DNA of 64,000 nt from Rhodospirillaceae bacterium UBA6219 (GTDB lineage Bacteria; Pseudomonadota; Alphaproteobacteria; Rhodospirillales; Magnetospirillaceae). The translations under genes were made by a program, and so were the position numbers. Below are positions 57,050-64,000 of this stretch, one piece after another. Each line of letters begins with the position of its first letter. Position 1 is the stretch's first letter. The stretch lies in contig DISD01000091.1 in NCBI GenBank assembly GCA_002435715.1, positions 1-64,000 of the forward strand. The letters are read 5' to 3'. Below the pieces are notes generated by a model. That model was not told the origin of the DNA and searched no databases. It worked only from the letters and a program-made list of their open reading frames with translations.

Positions 57050-57499
57050 ATGTCCAGCGTGAACCGCCGCGCCATCCTGGCCGGCATCGGTGCCGGCGCC
57101 GCTTTCATCACGGTCGCCCCCAAGCTGGCCCTGGCCGACAAGGCCGAAGCCGATGCCCTGATCACCAAGCTGACCGAAGGCGCCAAGCCCCAGGACGGCA
57201 AGGTCAAGATCAAGTTGCCGCAGATCGCCGAGAACGGCAACACCGTCCCCTTCACCGTCACCGTCGACCATCCGATGACCGAAGCGTCCTATGTCAAGGC
57301 CATCCATGTCTTGGCCGAGGGCAACCCGGCGCCGGGCGTCGCCAGCTTCTATTTCACCCCCACCGGCAAGGCGGAAGTGTCCATGCGCATGCGTTTGGGC
57401 AAGACCCAGGACGTGCGCGCCATCGCCCTGCTGTCCGACGGCAGCGCCTGGCAAGTGGCCCAGGAAATCAAGGTGACCATCGGCGGCTGCGGCGGCTGA
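57050..57499 (+). CDS. soxY: Sulfur carrier protein SoxY
   Basis: A 149-residue protein with a Tat-like signal (NRRAILAGIGAGAAF) and the diagnostic C-terminal GGCGG swinging arm, where Cys147 carries the sulfur intermediates. AGGAGAATT precedes the ATG. It pairs with SoxZ. Confidence 0.96.
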   Translation: MSSVNRRAILAGIGAGAAFITVAPKLALADKAEADALITKLTEGAKPQDGKVKIKLPQIAENGNTVPFTVTVDHPMTEASYVKAIHVLAEGNPAPGVASFYFTPTGKAEVSMRMRLGKTQDVRAIALLSDGSAWQVAQEIKVTIGGCGG

Positions 57500-57521
57500 G
57501 CAGGAAAGAGAGGAAAAGATC

Positions 57522-57842
57522 ATGCCCACTCCCCGCGTCAAGATGCCCAGCTCGGCTGCCAAAGGCGACGTCTTCGAAGTCAAGACCACCATCGACCACG
57601 ACATGGAATCCGGTCAGCGCAAGGACAAGGACGGCAAGCCCATCGCGCGCAAGATCATCCATAAGTTCACCGTCACCTATAACGGCAAGCAGGTGTTCTG
57701 GTCCGACTGGGCCCCGGCGGTTTCCGCCAACCCCTATTGTTCGTTTTTCCTGACCGCCACCGAAAGCGGCACCATCGAGCTGAAATGGCACGACGACGAC
57801 GGTCAGGTCTATTCCATCAGCCAAGCCATCTCGGTGGCCTAG
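57522..57842 (+). CDS. soxZ: SoxYZ complex subunit SoxZ
   Basis: A 106-residue beta-sandwich protein with PRVKMPSSAAKGDVFEVKTTIDHDMESGQRKD and the NPYCSFFLTATESG segment of SoxZ. It lacks a signal peptide and is co-exported with SoxY. Confidence 0.95.
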   Translation: MPTPRVKMPSSAAKGDVFEVKTTIDHDMESGQRKDKDGKPIARKIIHKFTVTYNGKQVFWSDWAPAVSANPYCSFFLTATESGTIELKWHDDDGQVYSISQAISVA

Positions 57843-57865
57843 GCCAGGAAGCAGGAGCAACGCCC

Positions 57866-58675
57866 ATGCGCAAGATCATGATGGCGACGGGCCTGGCGGT
57901 TCTGGTCGCCGGCTCGGCCCAGGCGGACCCGCCTTTCGACCCCAAGGACCCGCATATGGCGCCCTATATCTCGGGGGACAAACGGTCCGGCTATACCTTC
58001 GCCGAACCCGAAACCCGGGCCATGCAGGATGACGACTTCACCAATCCCGGCTTCTTGTGGGTCGAGGAAGGCAAGAAGATGTGGGCCAAGGCCGAAGGCA
58101 AGGCCGGCAAGTCGTGCCAGGATTGCCACGGCGACGCCGGGAAAAGCATGAAGGGGGTGGGCACCGTCTATCCCCGCTTCGACCCCCATTCCAACATGCT
58201 GTTGACCTTGGAACAGAAGATCAACCAATGCCGCACCGAACGCATGGAAGCGGCGCCATTGAAATTCGATTCCAAGCCCTACAACGCCATCGCCACCTAT
58301 GTGAAGCACCAGTCCTTCGGCATGCCCATCGCGGTGCAGACCGACGGCCCGGTGGCGCCCTATTTCGACATGGGACGCCGGCTTTACTATGAACGCCGGG
58401 GCCTCAGCGACATCGCCTGCAAGCATTGTCACGAAGACCTGGCCGGCATGCATATGCGTTCGGAACTGCTCAGCCAGGGCATGCCCAACGGCTTTCCGCA
58501 GTACCGCCTGAAATGGCAGACCCTGGGCAGCGCCCAAAAGCGTATCCGCGGCTGCTTCCAGGAAGTCCGGGCCGAGCCCTATCCGGTGGATTCCCTGGAA
58601 AACACCGTCATCGAGCTGTACGCCACCTGGCGGGCCAACGGCCTTCGGGTGGAAAGCCCGGCGGTGCGCAAGTAA
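57866..58675 (+). CDS. soxA: Sulfur oxidation c-type cytochrome SoxA (diheme)
   Basis: A 269-residue protein with a signal peptide (1-20), two heme motifs CQDCH (84-88) and CKHCH (185-189), and the active-site cysteine C230 in RGCFQEVRAEP, which is the persulfide heme ligand in characterised SoxA. Retention of both hemes places it in the diheme (Paracoccus-like) group. AGCAGGAGC precedes the ATG. Confidence 0.95.
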   Translation: MRKIMMATGLAVLVAGSAQADPPFDPKDPHMAPYISGDKRSGYTFAEPETRAMQDDDFTNPGFLWVEEGKKMWAKAEGKAGKSCQDCHGDAGKSMKGVGTVYPRFDPHSNMLLTLEQKINQCRTERMEAAPLKFDSKPYNAIATYVKHQSFGMPIAVQTDGPVAPYFDMGRRLYYERRGLSDIACKHCHEDLAGMHMRSELLSQGMPNGFPQYRLKWQTLGSAQKRIRGCFQEVRAEPYPVDSLENTVIELYATWRANGLRVESPAVRK

Positions 58676-58736
58676 CCGTGTCGGGGGAAGGCGCGCCCTT
58701 CCCCCACCTCGTTTCCAATGATCGGGATGCCCATCC

Positions 58737-60422
58737 ATGCTGACCCGCCGCGATTTCCTGCAGGTGGCCGCCGCTACGGCCGTCTTGACCGCAGGCAGCC
58801 CCCTGGTGCGCGCCGCCGCCCGCCAGTCCATCACCCAGGAATCCCTGCTGGCCATGAAGCCGGTGGGGCAGGTAACGCTGCTGAACTTCACCGACATCCA
58901 TGCCCAGCTGAAGCCGCTTTATTTCCGCGAGCCGTCGGTCAATCTGGGGGTGGGTGAAGTGCGTGGTCTGGTGCCGCATCTGACCGGCAAGGACTTCCTG
59001 AAGGCTTACGGCCTGAAGCCCGGCACCCCCGAGGCCTATATGCTGAGCGCCGAGGATTTCTCGGCCCTGGCCGGCACTTACGGCCGGGTCGGCGGTCTGG
59101 ATCGCATGGCCACCCTGGTCAAGGCCATCCGCGCCAACCGCCCCGACAACACGCTGTTGATCGATTGTGGCGACACCTGGCAGGGCAGCTATACGTCGCT
59201 TCAGAACCGCGGCGAGGACATGGTCGACGCCATGAACCTGTTGGGTGTCGACGTCATGGTGCCGCACTGGGAATTCACCTATGGCGAAGCCCGGGTCAAG
59301 GAACTGGTTTCCAAGCTGAAATTCCCCTTCCTGGCCCAGAACGTCAAGGACACCGAGTGGGAGGAAGACGTCTTCCCCCACACCGCCACCTTTGAACGCG
59401 GCGGCGTCAAGATCGCCATCATCGGCCAGGCCTTCCCCTATACGCCCGTCGCCAATCCCCGCTACATGATGCCCAAATGGTCGTTCGGCATCCGTGACGA
59501 CGAAATGCAAAAGCGCGTCGACGCGGCGCGGGCCGCCGGCGCCGAATTGATCGTGGTGGCCAGCCATAACGGCTTCGACGTCGACCGCAAGATGGCCAGC
59601 CGGGTCAAGGGCATCGATGTGCTGCTGACCGGCCACACCCACGACGCCATTCCGGCGGTGGTCAAGGTGGACGACACCCTGTTGGTGGCGTCCGGCTCGC
59701 ACGGCAAGTTCCTGGCCCGCCTGGATGTCGAGGTCAAGAACAAGAAGGTGGTGGCCCATTCCTTCAAGCTGATGCCGGTGTTTTCCGACGTCGTCACCCC
59801 CGATGCCGAGATGAAGGCGCTGATCGACAAGATCCGCGCCCCCCATCAGGCGGTGCTGGGCCGCAAGCTGGCCAAGACCGAATCGCTGCTGTACCGACGC
59901 GGCAATTTCAACGGCACCTTCGACGATTTGATCTGTCAGGCGTTGCTGGACGAACGCGACGCCCAAATCGCCCTGTCACCGGGCTTCCGTTGGGGCTCCA
60001 GCCTGCCGCCCGGCGCCGACATCACCATGGAAGACGTCTACAACCAGACCGCCATCACCTATCCCAACGCCTATCGTTCGGAAATGACCGGTCAGTTGCT
60101 GAAAGACATCCTGGAAGACGTCGCCGACAATCTGTTCAACCCCGATCCCTATTACCAGCAGGGCGGCGACATGGTGCGCGTCGGCGGCCTGGGCTATCGC
60201 ATCGACATCGCCAAGCCCATGGGCAGCCGCATTTCCGAGATGACGCTGCTGAAGTCCGGCCAGAAAATCGATGCCTCGAAGAACTACGTGGTGTCCGGCT
60301 GGGCGAGCGTCAACGAAGGTACCCAAGGCCCGCCGGTGTGGGACGTGGTTTCCGGCTGGCTGGAAAAGCATAAAGCCGTGCGTTTCGATGACAACCGCGC
60401 GGTCAAGGTGGTGGGCGGATGA
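58737..60422 (+). CDS. soxB: Thiosulfohydrolase SoxB
   Basis: A 561-residue binuclear manganese enzyme of the 5'-nucleotidase superfamily. A Tat signal (TRRDFLQVAAATAVL), metal ligands D53/H55 in FTDIHAQLKP, CGDTWQGS, the VASHNGFDVD and TGHTHDAIPA segments. It hydrolyses the terminal sulfate from SoxY. It has a 4-bp overlap with the next gene. Confidence 0.96.
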   Translation: MLTRRDFLQVAAATAVLTAGSPLVRAAARQSITQESLLAMKPVGQVTLLNFTDIHAQLKPLYFREPSVNLGVGEVRGLVPHLTGKDFLKAYGLKPGTPEAYMLSAEDFSALAGTYGRVGGLDRMATLVKAIRANRPDNTLLIDCGDTWQGSYTSLQNRGEDMVDAMNLLGVDVMVPHWEFTYGEARVKELVSKLKFPFLAQNVKDTEWEEDVFPHTATFERGGVKIAIIGQAFPYTPVANPRYMMPKWSFGIRDDEMQKRVDAARAAGAELIVVASHNGFDVDRKMASRVKGIDVLLTGHTHDAIPAVVKVDDTLLVASGSHGKFLARLDVEVKNKKVVAHSFKLMPVFSDVVTPDAEMKALIDKIRAPHQAVLGRKLAKTESLLYRRGNFNGTFDDLICQALLDERDAQIALSPGFRWGSSLPPGADITMEDVYNQTAITYPNAYRSEMTGQLLKDILEDVADNLFNPDPYYQQGGDMVRVGGLGYRIDIAKPMGSRISEMTLLKSGQKIDASKNYVVSGWASVNEGTQGPPVWDVVSGWLEKHKAVRFDDNRAVKVVGG

Positions 60423-61150
60423 ACGGCTTCGACGTCAGCTTCCTGGGCGCCTTTGGAGCCGGGGCGCTCAGCTTCCTGTCGCCTTGCGTGCTGCCGCTGA
60501 TCCCGGCTTATCTGTGCTTCCTGGGCGGCGTCGGCATGGACCAGCTGACCGATGGCAAAAGCAGCCGGCGCAGCGTACTGCCCGCCGCTTTGGCCTTCGT
60601 CATCGGTTTTTCCACCGTTTTCATCGCCATGGGGGCCTCGGCCTCGGCGCTGAACCGGCTGATCATGGACAACATGAACTGGCTGTCGGTGGCGGCCGGT
60701 TTGGTGATCATCGTCTTCGGCCTGCATTACATGGGGGTGATGCGCATCGCCTTTTTGAATTTCGAAAAGCGCGTCCATGTGCAGCAAAAACCCGCCGGGC
60801 TGATCGGCGCCTTCGTGCTGGGTCTGGCCTTCGCCTTTGGCTGGACGCCCTGCGTCGGCCCGATCCTGGCCACCATCCTGATGCTGGCCGCCGGCGGCGA
60901 AGGGATCACCCACGGCACCTTGCTGCTGGGGGCTTATGCCGCCGGGCTGGGCCTGCCCTTCCTGCTGGCCGCCGGGGCCGCCCGCCCGTTCATGGCCTTT
61001 TTGGGCAAGTTCCGCCGCCATATGCGGATGGTCGAAATCAGCATCGGCAGCCTGTTGGTGATCACCGGCCTGCTGATCCTGACCGGGTCCATGAACGAGA
61101 TCGGCAATTGGCTGTTGCAGAACGTCCCGGCGTTTCAAAGCGTGGGATGA
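60419..61150 (+). CDS. ccdA: CcdA/SoxV-like thiol-disulfide transporter
   Basis: A 243-residue membrane protein with six segments. The two redox cysteines are in FLSPCVLPLIPAY (C23) and GWTPCVGPILA (about 145). CcdA/SoxV carries electrons from cytosolic thioredoxin to the periplasm, in Sox systems to keep the SoxY cysteine reduced. Its overlap with soxB supports the SoxV role. Confidence 0.9.
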   Translation: MNGFDVSFLGAFGAGALSFLSPCVLPLIPAYLCFLGGVGMDQLTDGKSSRRSVLPAALAFVIGFSTVFIAMGASASALNRLIMDNMNWLSVAAGLVIIVFGLHYMGVMRIAFLNFEKRVHVQQKPAGLIGAFVLGLAFAFGWTPCVGPILATILMLAAGGEGITHGTLLLGAYAAGLGLPFLLAAGAARPFMAFLGKFRRHMRMVEISIGSLLVITGLLILTGSMNEIGNWLLQNVPAFQSVG

Positions 61151-61199
61151 TCTTTAACAAGCACCTGAGCGGGCCCGGCACGGGGGCGTCACGGACGAT

Positions 61200-61496
61200 C
61201 TAACAACATTCGTCTTCCAGGGCGCGCAAGGCGGCAAGCCCGGCTTCGTCGCCATGTTCCTCGAACAATTCCTCGATGTAATAGGTGTGGCTGCAGGCCA
61301 GACACAATTCGTCGGCCTTGCGAAAGCCCACCTTGCCGGCCTCGGCCAGACGCACGATGAAGCGGTCCCACAACGCGTTGGACTTGGCGGGGTCGGAAAT
61401 GATGGCCAGCACATGTTCGATCACGGTCTTGGCGTGGCCTTCGCAATCGATGCCGCCGAAGCTGACGTAACGGTCGGGAGGAGTCATCTGGGTCAT
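61200..61496 (-). CDS. cowN: CowN, CO-protection protein of nitrogenase
   Basis: A 98-residue protein (ATG at 61496; ATG at 61487 is also possible). It shows the CowN layout: DRYVSFGGIDCEGHAKTVI, DDPA-type SDPAKSNALWDRF, YYIEELFEEHGDEAGLAAL and a C-terminal DECC. CowN sustains nitrogen fixation when CO is present by protecting nitrogenase. It lies directly downstream of a PAS-LytTR regulator, a pairing reported for CO-responsive cowN genes. Its presence implies the organism fixes nitrogen. Confidence 0.9.
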   Translation of the reverse strand: MTQMTPPDRYVSFGGIDCEGHAKTVIEHVLAIISDPAKSNALWDRFIVRLAEAGKVGFRKADELCLACSHTYYIEELFEEHGDEAGLAALRALEDECC

Positions 61497-61581
61497 GATG
61501 TCGGAACCTTGGGGCTGTTTGGCGGCAGCCATGACAGCTTGTCCAAGCGCCCCCCCGTCCTCAACACTCTCCACGCCAACG

Positions 61582-61629
61582 GCATTTGGGTTTTCCCCAA
61601 ATGCATTCCTGATGCACGAAATGCATCAG
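61582..61629 (-). promoter_or_regulatory. Two inverted repeats between rcoM and cowN
   Basis: Perfect repeats GCATTTGGG/CCCAAATGC (61582-61604) and CTGATGCA/TGCATCAG (61609-61629), the second overlapping the rcoM stop. They lie about 85 bp before the cowN start. They could be an operator, a terminator or both. Confidence 0.5.
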
Positions 61630-62321
61630 ACCGCCAGACGATTGCGCAGCAATTCCACCTTGCCGCGACTGACCGGCACCGCTTCGGCATCGGGCACGTC
61701 CAGGACGATGCGCCATTGTCCATCCTGGCGCTCCACCGCCTTGGCCCGGCGCAGGTTGACGATCCACGACCGGTGGACCTGGACGAAGGTCACCGGATCG
61801 AGCCGGCCGATCAGTTCGGCGAACCCCATGGTACAGGGATGGACGGAACCATCGGTGGCGATGACGCGGGAATAATGCCGTTCGGCCCGGAAGGCCGCCG
61901 CCAGCGACACGTCCAGCAGCCGCACCCCGTGGCGTGAATCGAGCGGCAGTTTCAGCAGGGGCTCGGCCGGGGCCTGGGGCAGCGCTTCGACCAGATGGAA
62001 GACCAGACAATAGCCCGCCCCGTTCACCCCATCCATCAACGACACCCGGGCCACCAGCGTGCCCATGGGCAGGGTCATGGCCATCGAGGCCGGCTGGTCG
62101 GGTTGCGCCAGGGCCTGATCCAGCAGCCATTGCACCTTGGGCCGCACCATGGGGGGATGCAGGTCCAAGATGGGGGTACCCAGCACCGCCACGCCTTGGA
62201 CGGCGCCTTGGCCTTCCAGCATGCGCCGGGCCAATTGGTTGGCGGTGACCACACGGCGTTCGCCGTCCAGGACGACCACGCCCTGGGGGATCCGCTGCAA
62301 ACGATATTCGAAGCTGCTCAT
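61626..62321 (-). CDS. rcoM: PAS-LytTR transcription regulator, RcoM-like CO sensor
   Basis: A 231-residue protein: N-terminal PAS domain (about 5-110) and C-terminal LytTR DNA-binding domain (about 130-228, HYSRVIATDG ... VHRSWIVNL ... VPVSRGKVELLRNRL). This is the RcoM architecture. From memory of the Burkholderia proteins, His55 (LHPPMVRPKVQWLL) matches the heme ligand His74 and Met82 (ASMAMTLP) matches Met104; the cysteine that ligates ferric heme (Cys94) has no counterpart. It is adjacent to cowN on the same strand. RcoM turns on CO-metabolism genes when CO binds its heme. Confidence 0.8.
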   Translation of the reverse strand: MSSFEYRLQRIPQGVVVLDGERRVVTANQLARRMLEGQGAVQGVAVLGTPILDLHPPMVRPKVQWLLDQALAQPDQPASMAMTLPMGTLVARVSLMDGVNGAGYCLVFHLVEALPQAPAEPLLKLPLDSRHGVRLLDVSLAAAFRAERHYSRVIATDGSVHPCTMGFAELIGRLDPVTFVQVHRSWIVNLRRAKAVERQDGQWRIVLDVPDAEAVPVSRGKVELLRNRLAV

Positions 62322-62435
62322 GACGGGGGCTCAAGCCCTTGCTGGGGTTGCTCTTGGCGGGTGCGGGTGCTAACGTCCGGCCAACTTCATCCAAATGCAA
62401 GACTTCTTGCTCTGGCTTACGGAGACCATCACCGC

Positions 62436-62735
62436 ATGTCCCTGGACAAAGCTGCCGTCCGCGCCATCGCCGAACTGGCCCGCATCGAGGTCCGCGACGA
62501 GGAACTCGATCATCTGGCCGGCGAACTTTCCGGCATCCTTCATTTCGTCGAACAACTGGCCGAGGTGAACACCGACGGTGTGCAACCCATGTCGTCGGTT
62601 GCCGACCTGACCCTGCCCATGCGCAAGGACGTGGTCACCGATGGCGGCCAGTTCGCCGCCGTACTGGCCAATGCCCCCGATGGCGTCGTCGAAGACCAGG
62701 GCGGCTTCTTCACCGTTCCCAAGGTGGTGGAATAA
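62436..62735 (+). CDS. gatC: Asp-tRNA(Asn)/Glu-tRNA(Gln) amidotransferase subunit C
   Basis: A 99-residue GatC with [29 protein letters not shown] and [11 protein letters not shown]. It stabilises the GatA/GatB complex that amidates misacylated tRNA. It is divergent from rcoM. gatA starts in an overlap. Confidence 0.95.
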   Translation: MSLDKAAVRAIAELARIEVRDEELDHLAGELSGILHFVEQLAEVNTDGVQPMSSVADLTLPMRKDVVTDGGQFAAVLANAPDGVVEDQGGFFTVPKVVE

Positions 62736-64000
62736 TGAGCGAACTGACCAAACTGACCATCGCCCAGGCCCGCGACAAGATGGCCAAGGGCGAGTTCACC
62801 GCCGTCGAGCTGACCGAGGCCCACATCAAGGCCATGGAAGCCAAGCGGAACTTAGGCGCCTATATCGTCGAGACCCCGGACCTGGCCCGCGAACAGGCCA
62901 AGGCGTCGGATCTGCGCCGTCAGGCCGGTCAGGCCGGCGCCCTGGAAGGCATTCCGCTGGGCATCAAGGATTTGTTCTGCACCAAGGGCGTGCAGACCAC
63001 GGCGGCCAGCCACATCCTGGAAGGTTTCAAGCCGCAGTATGAATCCACCGTGTCGGGCAAGCTGCTGGATGCCGGTTCGGTCATGCTGGGCAAGCTGAAC
63101 CTGGACGAATTCGCCATGGGTTCGTCCAACATGACCAGCTATTTCGGCAAGGTCACCAACCCCTGGAAGTCCAAGTCGGACGCGGCCAAGCAGTTGGTCC
63201 CTGGCGGTTCGTCCGGCGGTTCGGCGGCGGCTGTGGCCGCCCGCATCGCCATGGGCGCCACCGGCACCGATACCGGCGGCTCGATCCGTCAGCCGGCGGC
63301 GTTCTGCGGCATCACCGGCATCAAGCCGACCTATGGCCGCTGCTCGCGCTGGGGCGTCGTCGCCTTCGCCAGCTCGCTGGATCAGCCCGGCCCCATGGCG
63401 CGGGACGTGCGCGACTGCGCCATCATGCTGGGCGCCATGGCCGGGCACGATTCCAAGGACAGCACTTCCGCCCCCATGGCGGTGCCGAACTTCGAAGCGG
63501 CGCTGACCGGCGACATCCGTGGCCTGAAGGTGGGTATCCCCAAGGAATACCGCCCCGACGGCCTGTCGGACGAAATCCAGCAGGTGTGGGAACAGGGCAT
63601 CGAGTGGCTGAAGGCCGCCGGCGCCACCCCGGTGGAAATCACCCTGCCGCACACCAAATACGCGCTTCCCACCTATTACATCGTCGCCCCGGCGGAGGCT
63701 TCGTCGAATCTGGCCCGCTATGACGGGGTGCGCTTCGGCCTGCGGGTCGAAGGGTCCAGCCTGGACGACATGTACAAGAAGACCCGCGCCGCCGGTTTCG
63801 GCCCGGAAGTGCGTCGCCGCATCATGATCGGCACCTATGTGCTGTCGGCCGGTTATTACGACGCCTATTACTCGAAGGCCCAGAAGGTCCGCCGTCTGAT
63901 CGCCGACGATTTCAAGAAGGCGTTCGAAACCGTCGACGTCATCCTGACCCCCACCGCGCCGTCGGCGGCTTTCGGCATGGATGAAAACACCGACGATCCG
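62735..64000 (+). CDS. gatA: Asp/Glu-tRNA amidotransferase subunit A (truncated by window end)
   Basis: The first 422 codons of GatA, an amidase-signature enzyme that releases ammonia from glutamine. The Ser-cisSer-Lys triad is visible: K78 in [21 protein letters not shown] (about 156-168) and [14 protein letters not shown] (about 178-191). Full-length GatA is about 490 residues, so about 70 are missing at the right edge. The ATG shares its A with the gatC stop. Confidence 0.95.
   Translation, partial: MSELTKLTIAQARDKMAKGEFTAVELTEAHIKAMEAKRNLGAYIVETPDLAREQAKASDLRRQAGQAGALEGIPLGIKDLFCTKGVQTTAASHILEGFKPQYESTVSGKLLDAGSVMLGKLNLDEFAMGSSNMTSYFGKVTNPWKSKSDAAKQLVPGGSSGGSAAAVAARIAMGATGTDTGGSIRQPAAFCGITGIKPTYGRCSRWGVVAFASSLDQPGPMARDVRDCAIMLGAMAGHDSKDSTSAPMAVPNFEAALTGDIRGLKVGIPKEYRPDGLSDEIQQVWEQGIEWLKAAGATPVEITLPHTKYALPTYYIVAPAEASSNLARYDGVRFGLRVEGSSLDDMYKKTRAAGFGPEVRRRIMIGTYVLSAGYYDAYYSKAQKVRRLIADDFKKAFETVDVILTPTAPSAAFGMDENTDDP

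Overview
The window is a G+C-rich chromosomal segment of an alphaproteobacterium, most likely a Rhodospirillales / Magnetospirillum-like spirillum. This is inferred from gene content: FlbT, an alphaproteobacterial CheZ, a full mra/dcw cluster ending in lpxC-bamD-recN, a CowN/RcoM-like pair, a sox thiosulfate-oxidation operon, two bacteriohemerythrins and a giant FecR/RTX surface protein. The genus cannot be fixed from the sequence alone.

Layout. 1-2200: start of tuf (EF-Tu) with tRNA-Gly and tRNA-Tyr upstream, rlmB, tRNA-Thr, the decayed tail of a phage-type integrase and a response regulator. 2368-6660: sensor histidine kinase (divergent from the regulator), yjdM, a DEAD-box RNA helicase and two near-identical tRNA-Lys genes. 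6844-12010: a TrpB2-type tryptophan synthase beta chain, then a compact accessory block consisting of a degenerate sigma-like protein, a proline-rich protein, a multi-EF-hand protein and, divergently, an ECF sigma / anti-sigma-like / periplasmic metal-sensor operon. 12030-20160: mixed metabolic and signalling genes (flbT, HCCA isomerase-like protein, SDR, methyltransferase, RidA, cyclic-nucleotide-gated K+ channel, two hemerythrins, EEP-family nuclease, cheZ). 20330-20716: RNase P RNA.

20957-43331: a complete division and cell-wall cluster, mraZ-rsmH-ftsL-ftsI-murE-murF-mraY-murD-ftsW-murG-murC-murB-ddl-ftsQ-ftsA-ftsZ, followed by lpxC, bamD and recN. Most genes overlap by 1-20 bp. Upstream of mraZ are four CCCA boxes at exact 10-bp spacing (MraZ operator). 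Between ftsW and murG a 71-bp duplication of the murG start has created a 24-codon mini-ORF and a hairpin that covers the murG ribosome-binding site.

43506-56567: a soluble chemoreceptor with a zinc-binding CZB domain, then an 11.3-kb gene for a roughly 3,770-residue FecR/RTX protein with internal segmental duplication. 56568-61150: soxXYZAB plus a ccdA/soxV-like thiol transporter, with no soxCD in the window. 61200-62321: an rcoM-like CO sensor (PAS-LytTR) followed by cowN, a module that protects nitrogen fixation from CO. 62436-64000: gatC and the start of gatA (tRNA amidotransferase), cut by the window end.

Together the genes suggest a motile, diazotrophic bacterium that oxidises reduced sulfur and senses oxygen, CO and metals. 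The most unusual items are the murG mini-ORF/hairpin, the sigma/EF-hand/metal-sensor neighbourhood, the integrase remnant in frame behind a response regulator, and the RcoM-like protein that lacks the usual cysteine heme ligand.
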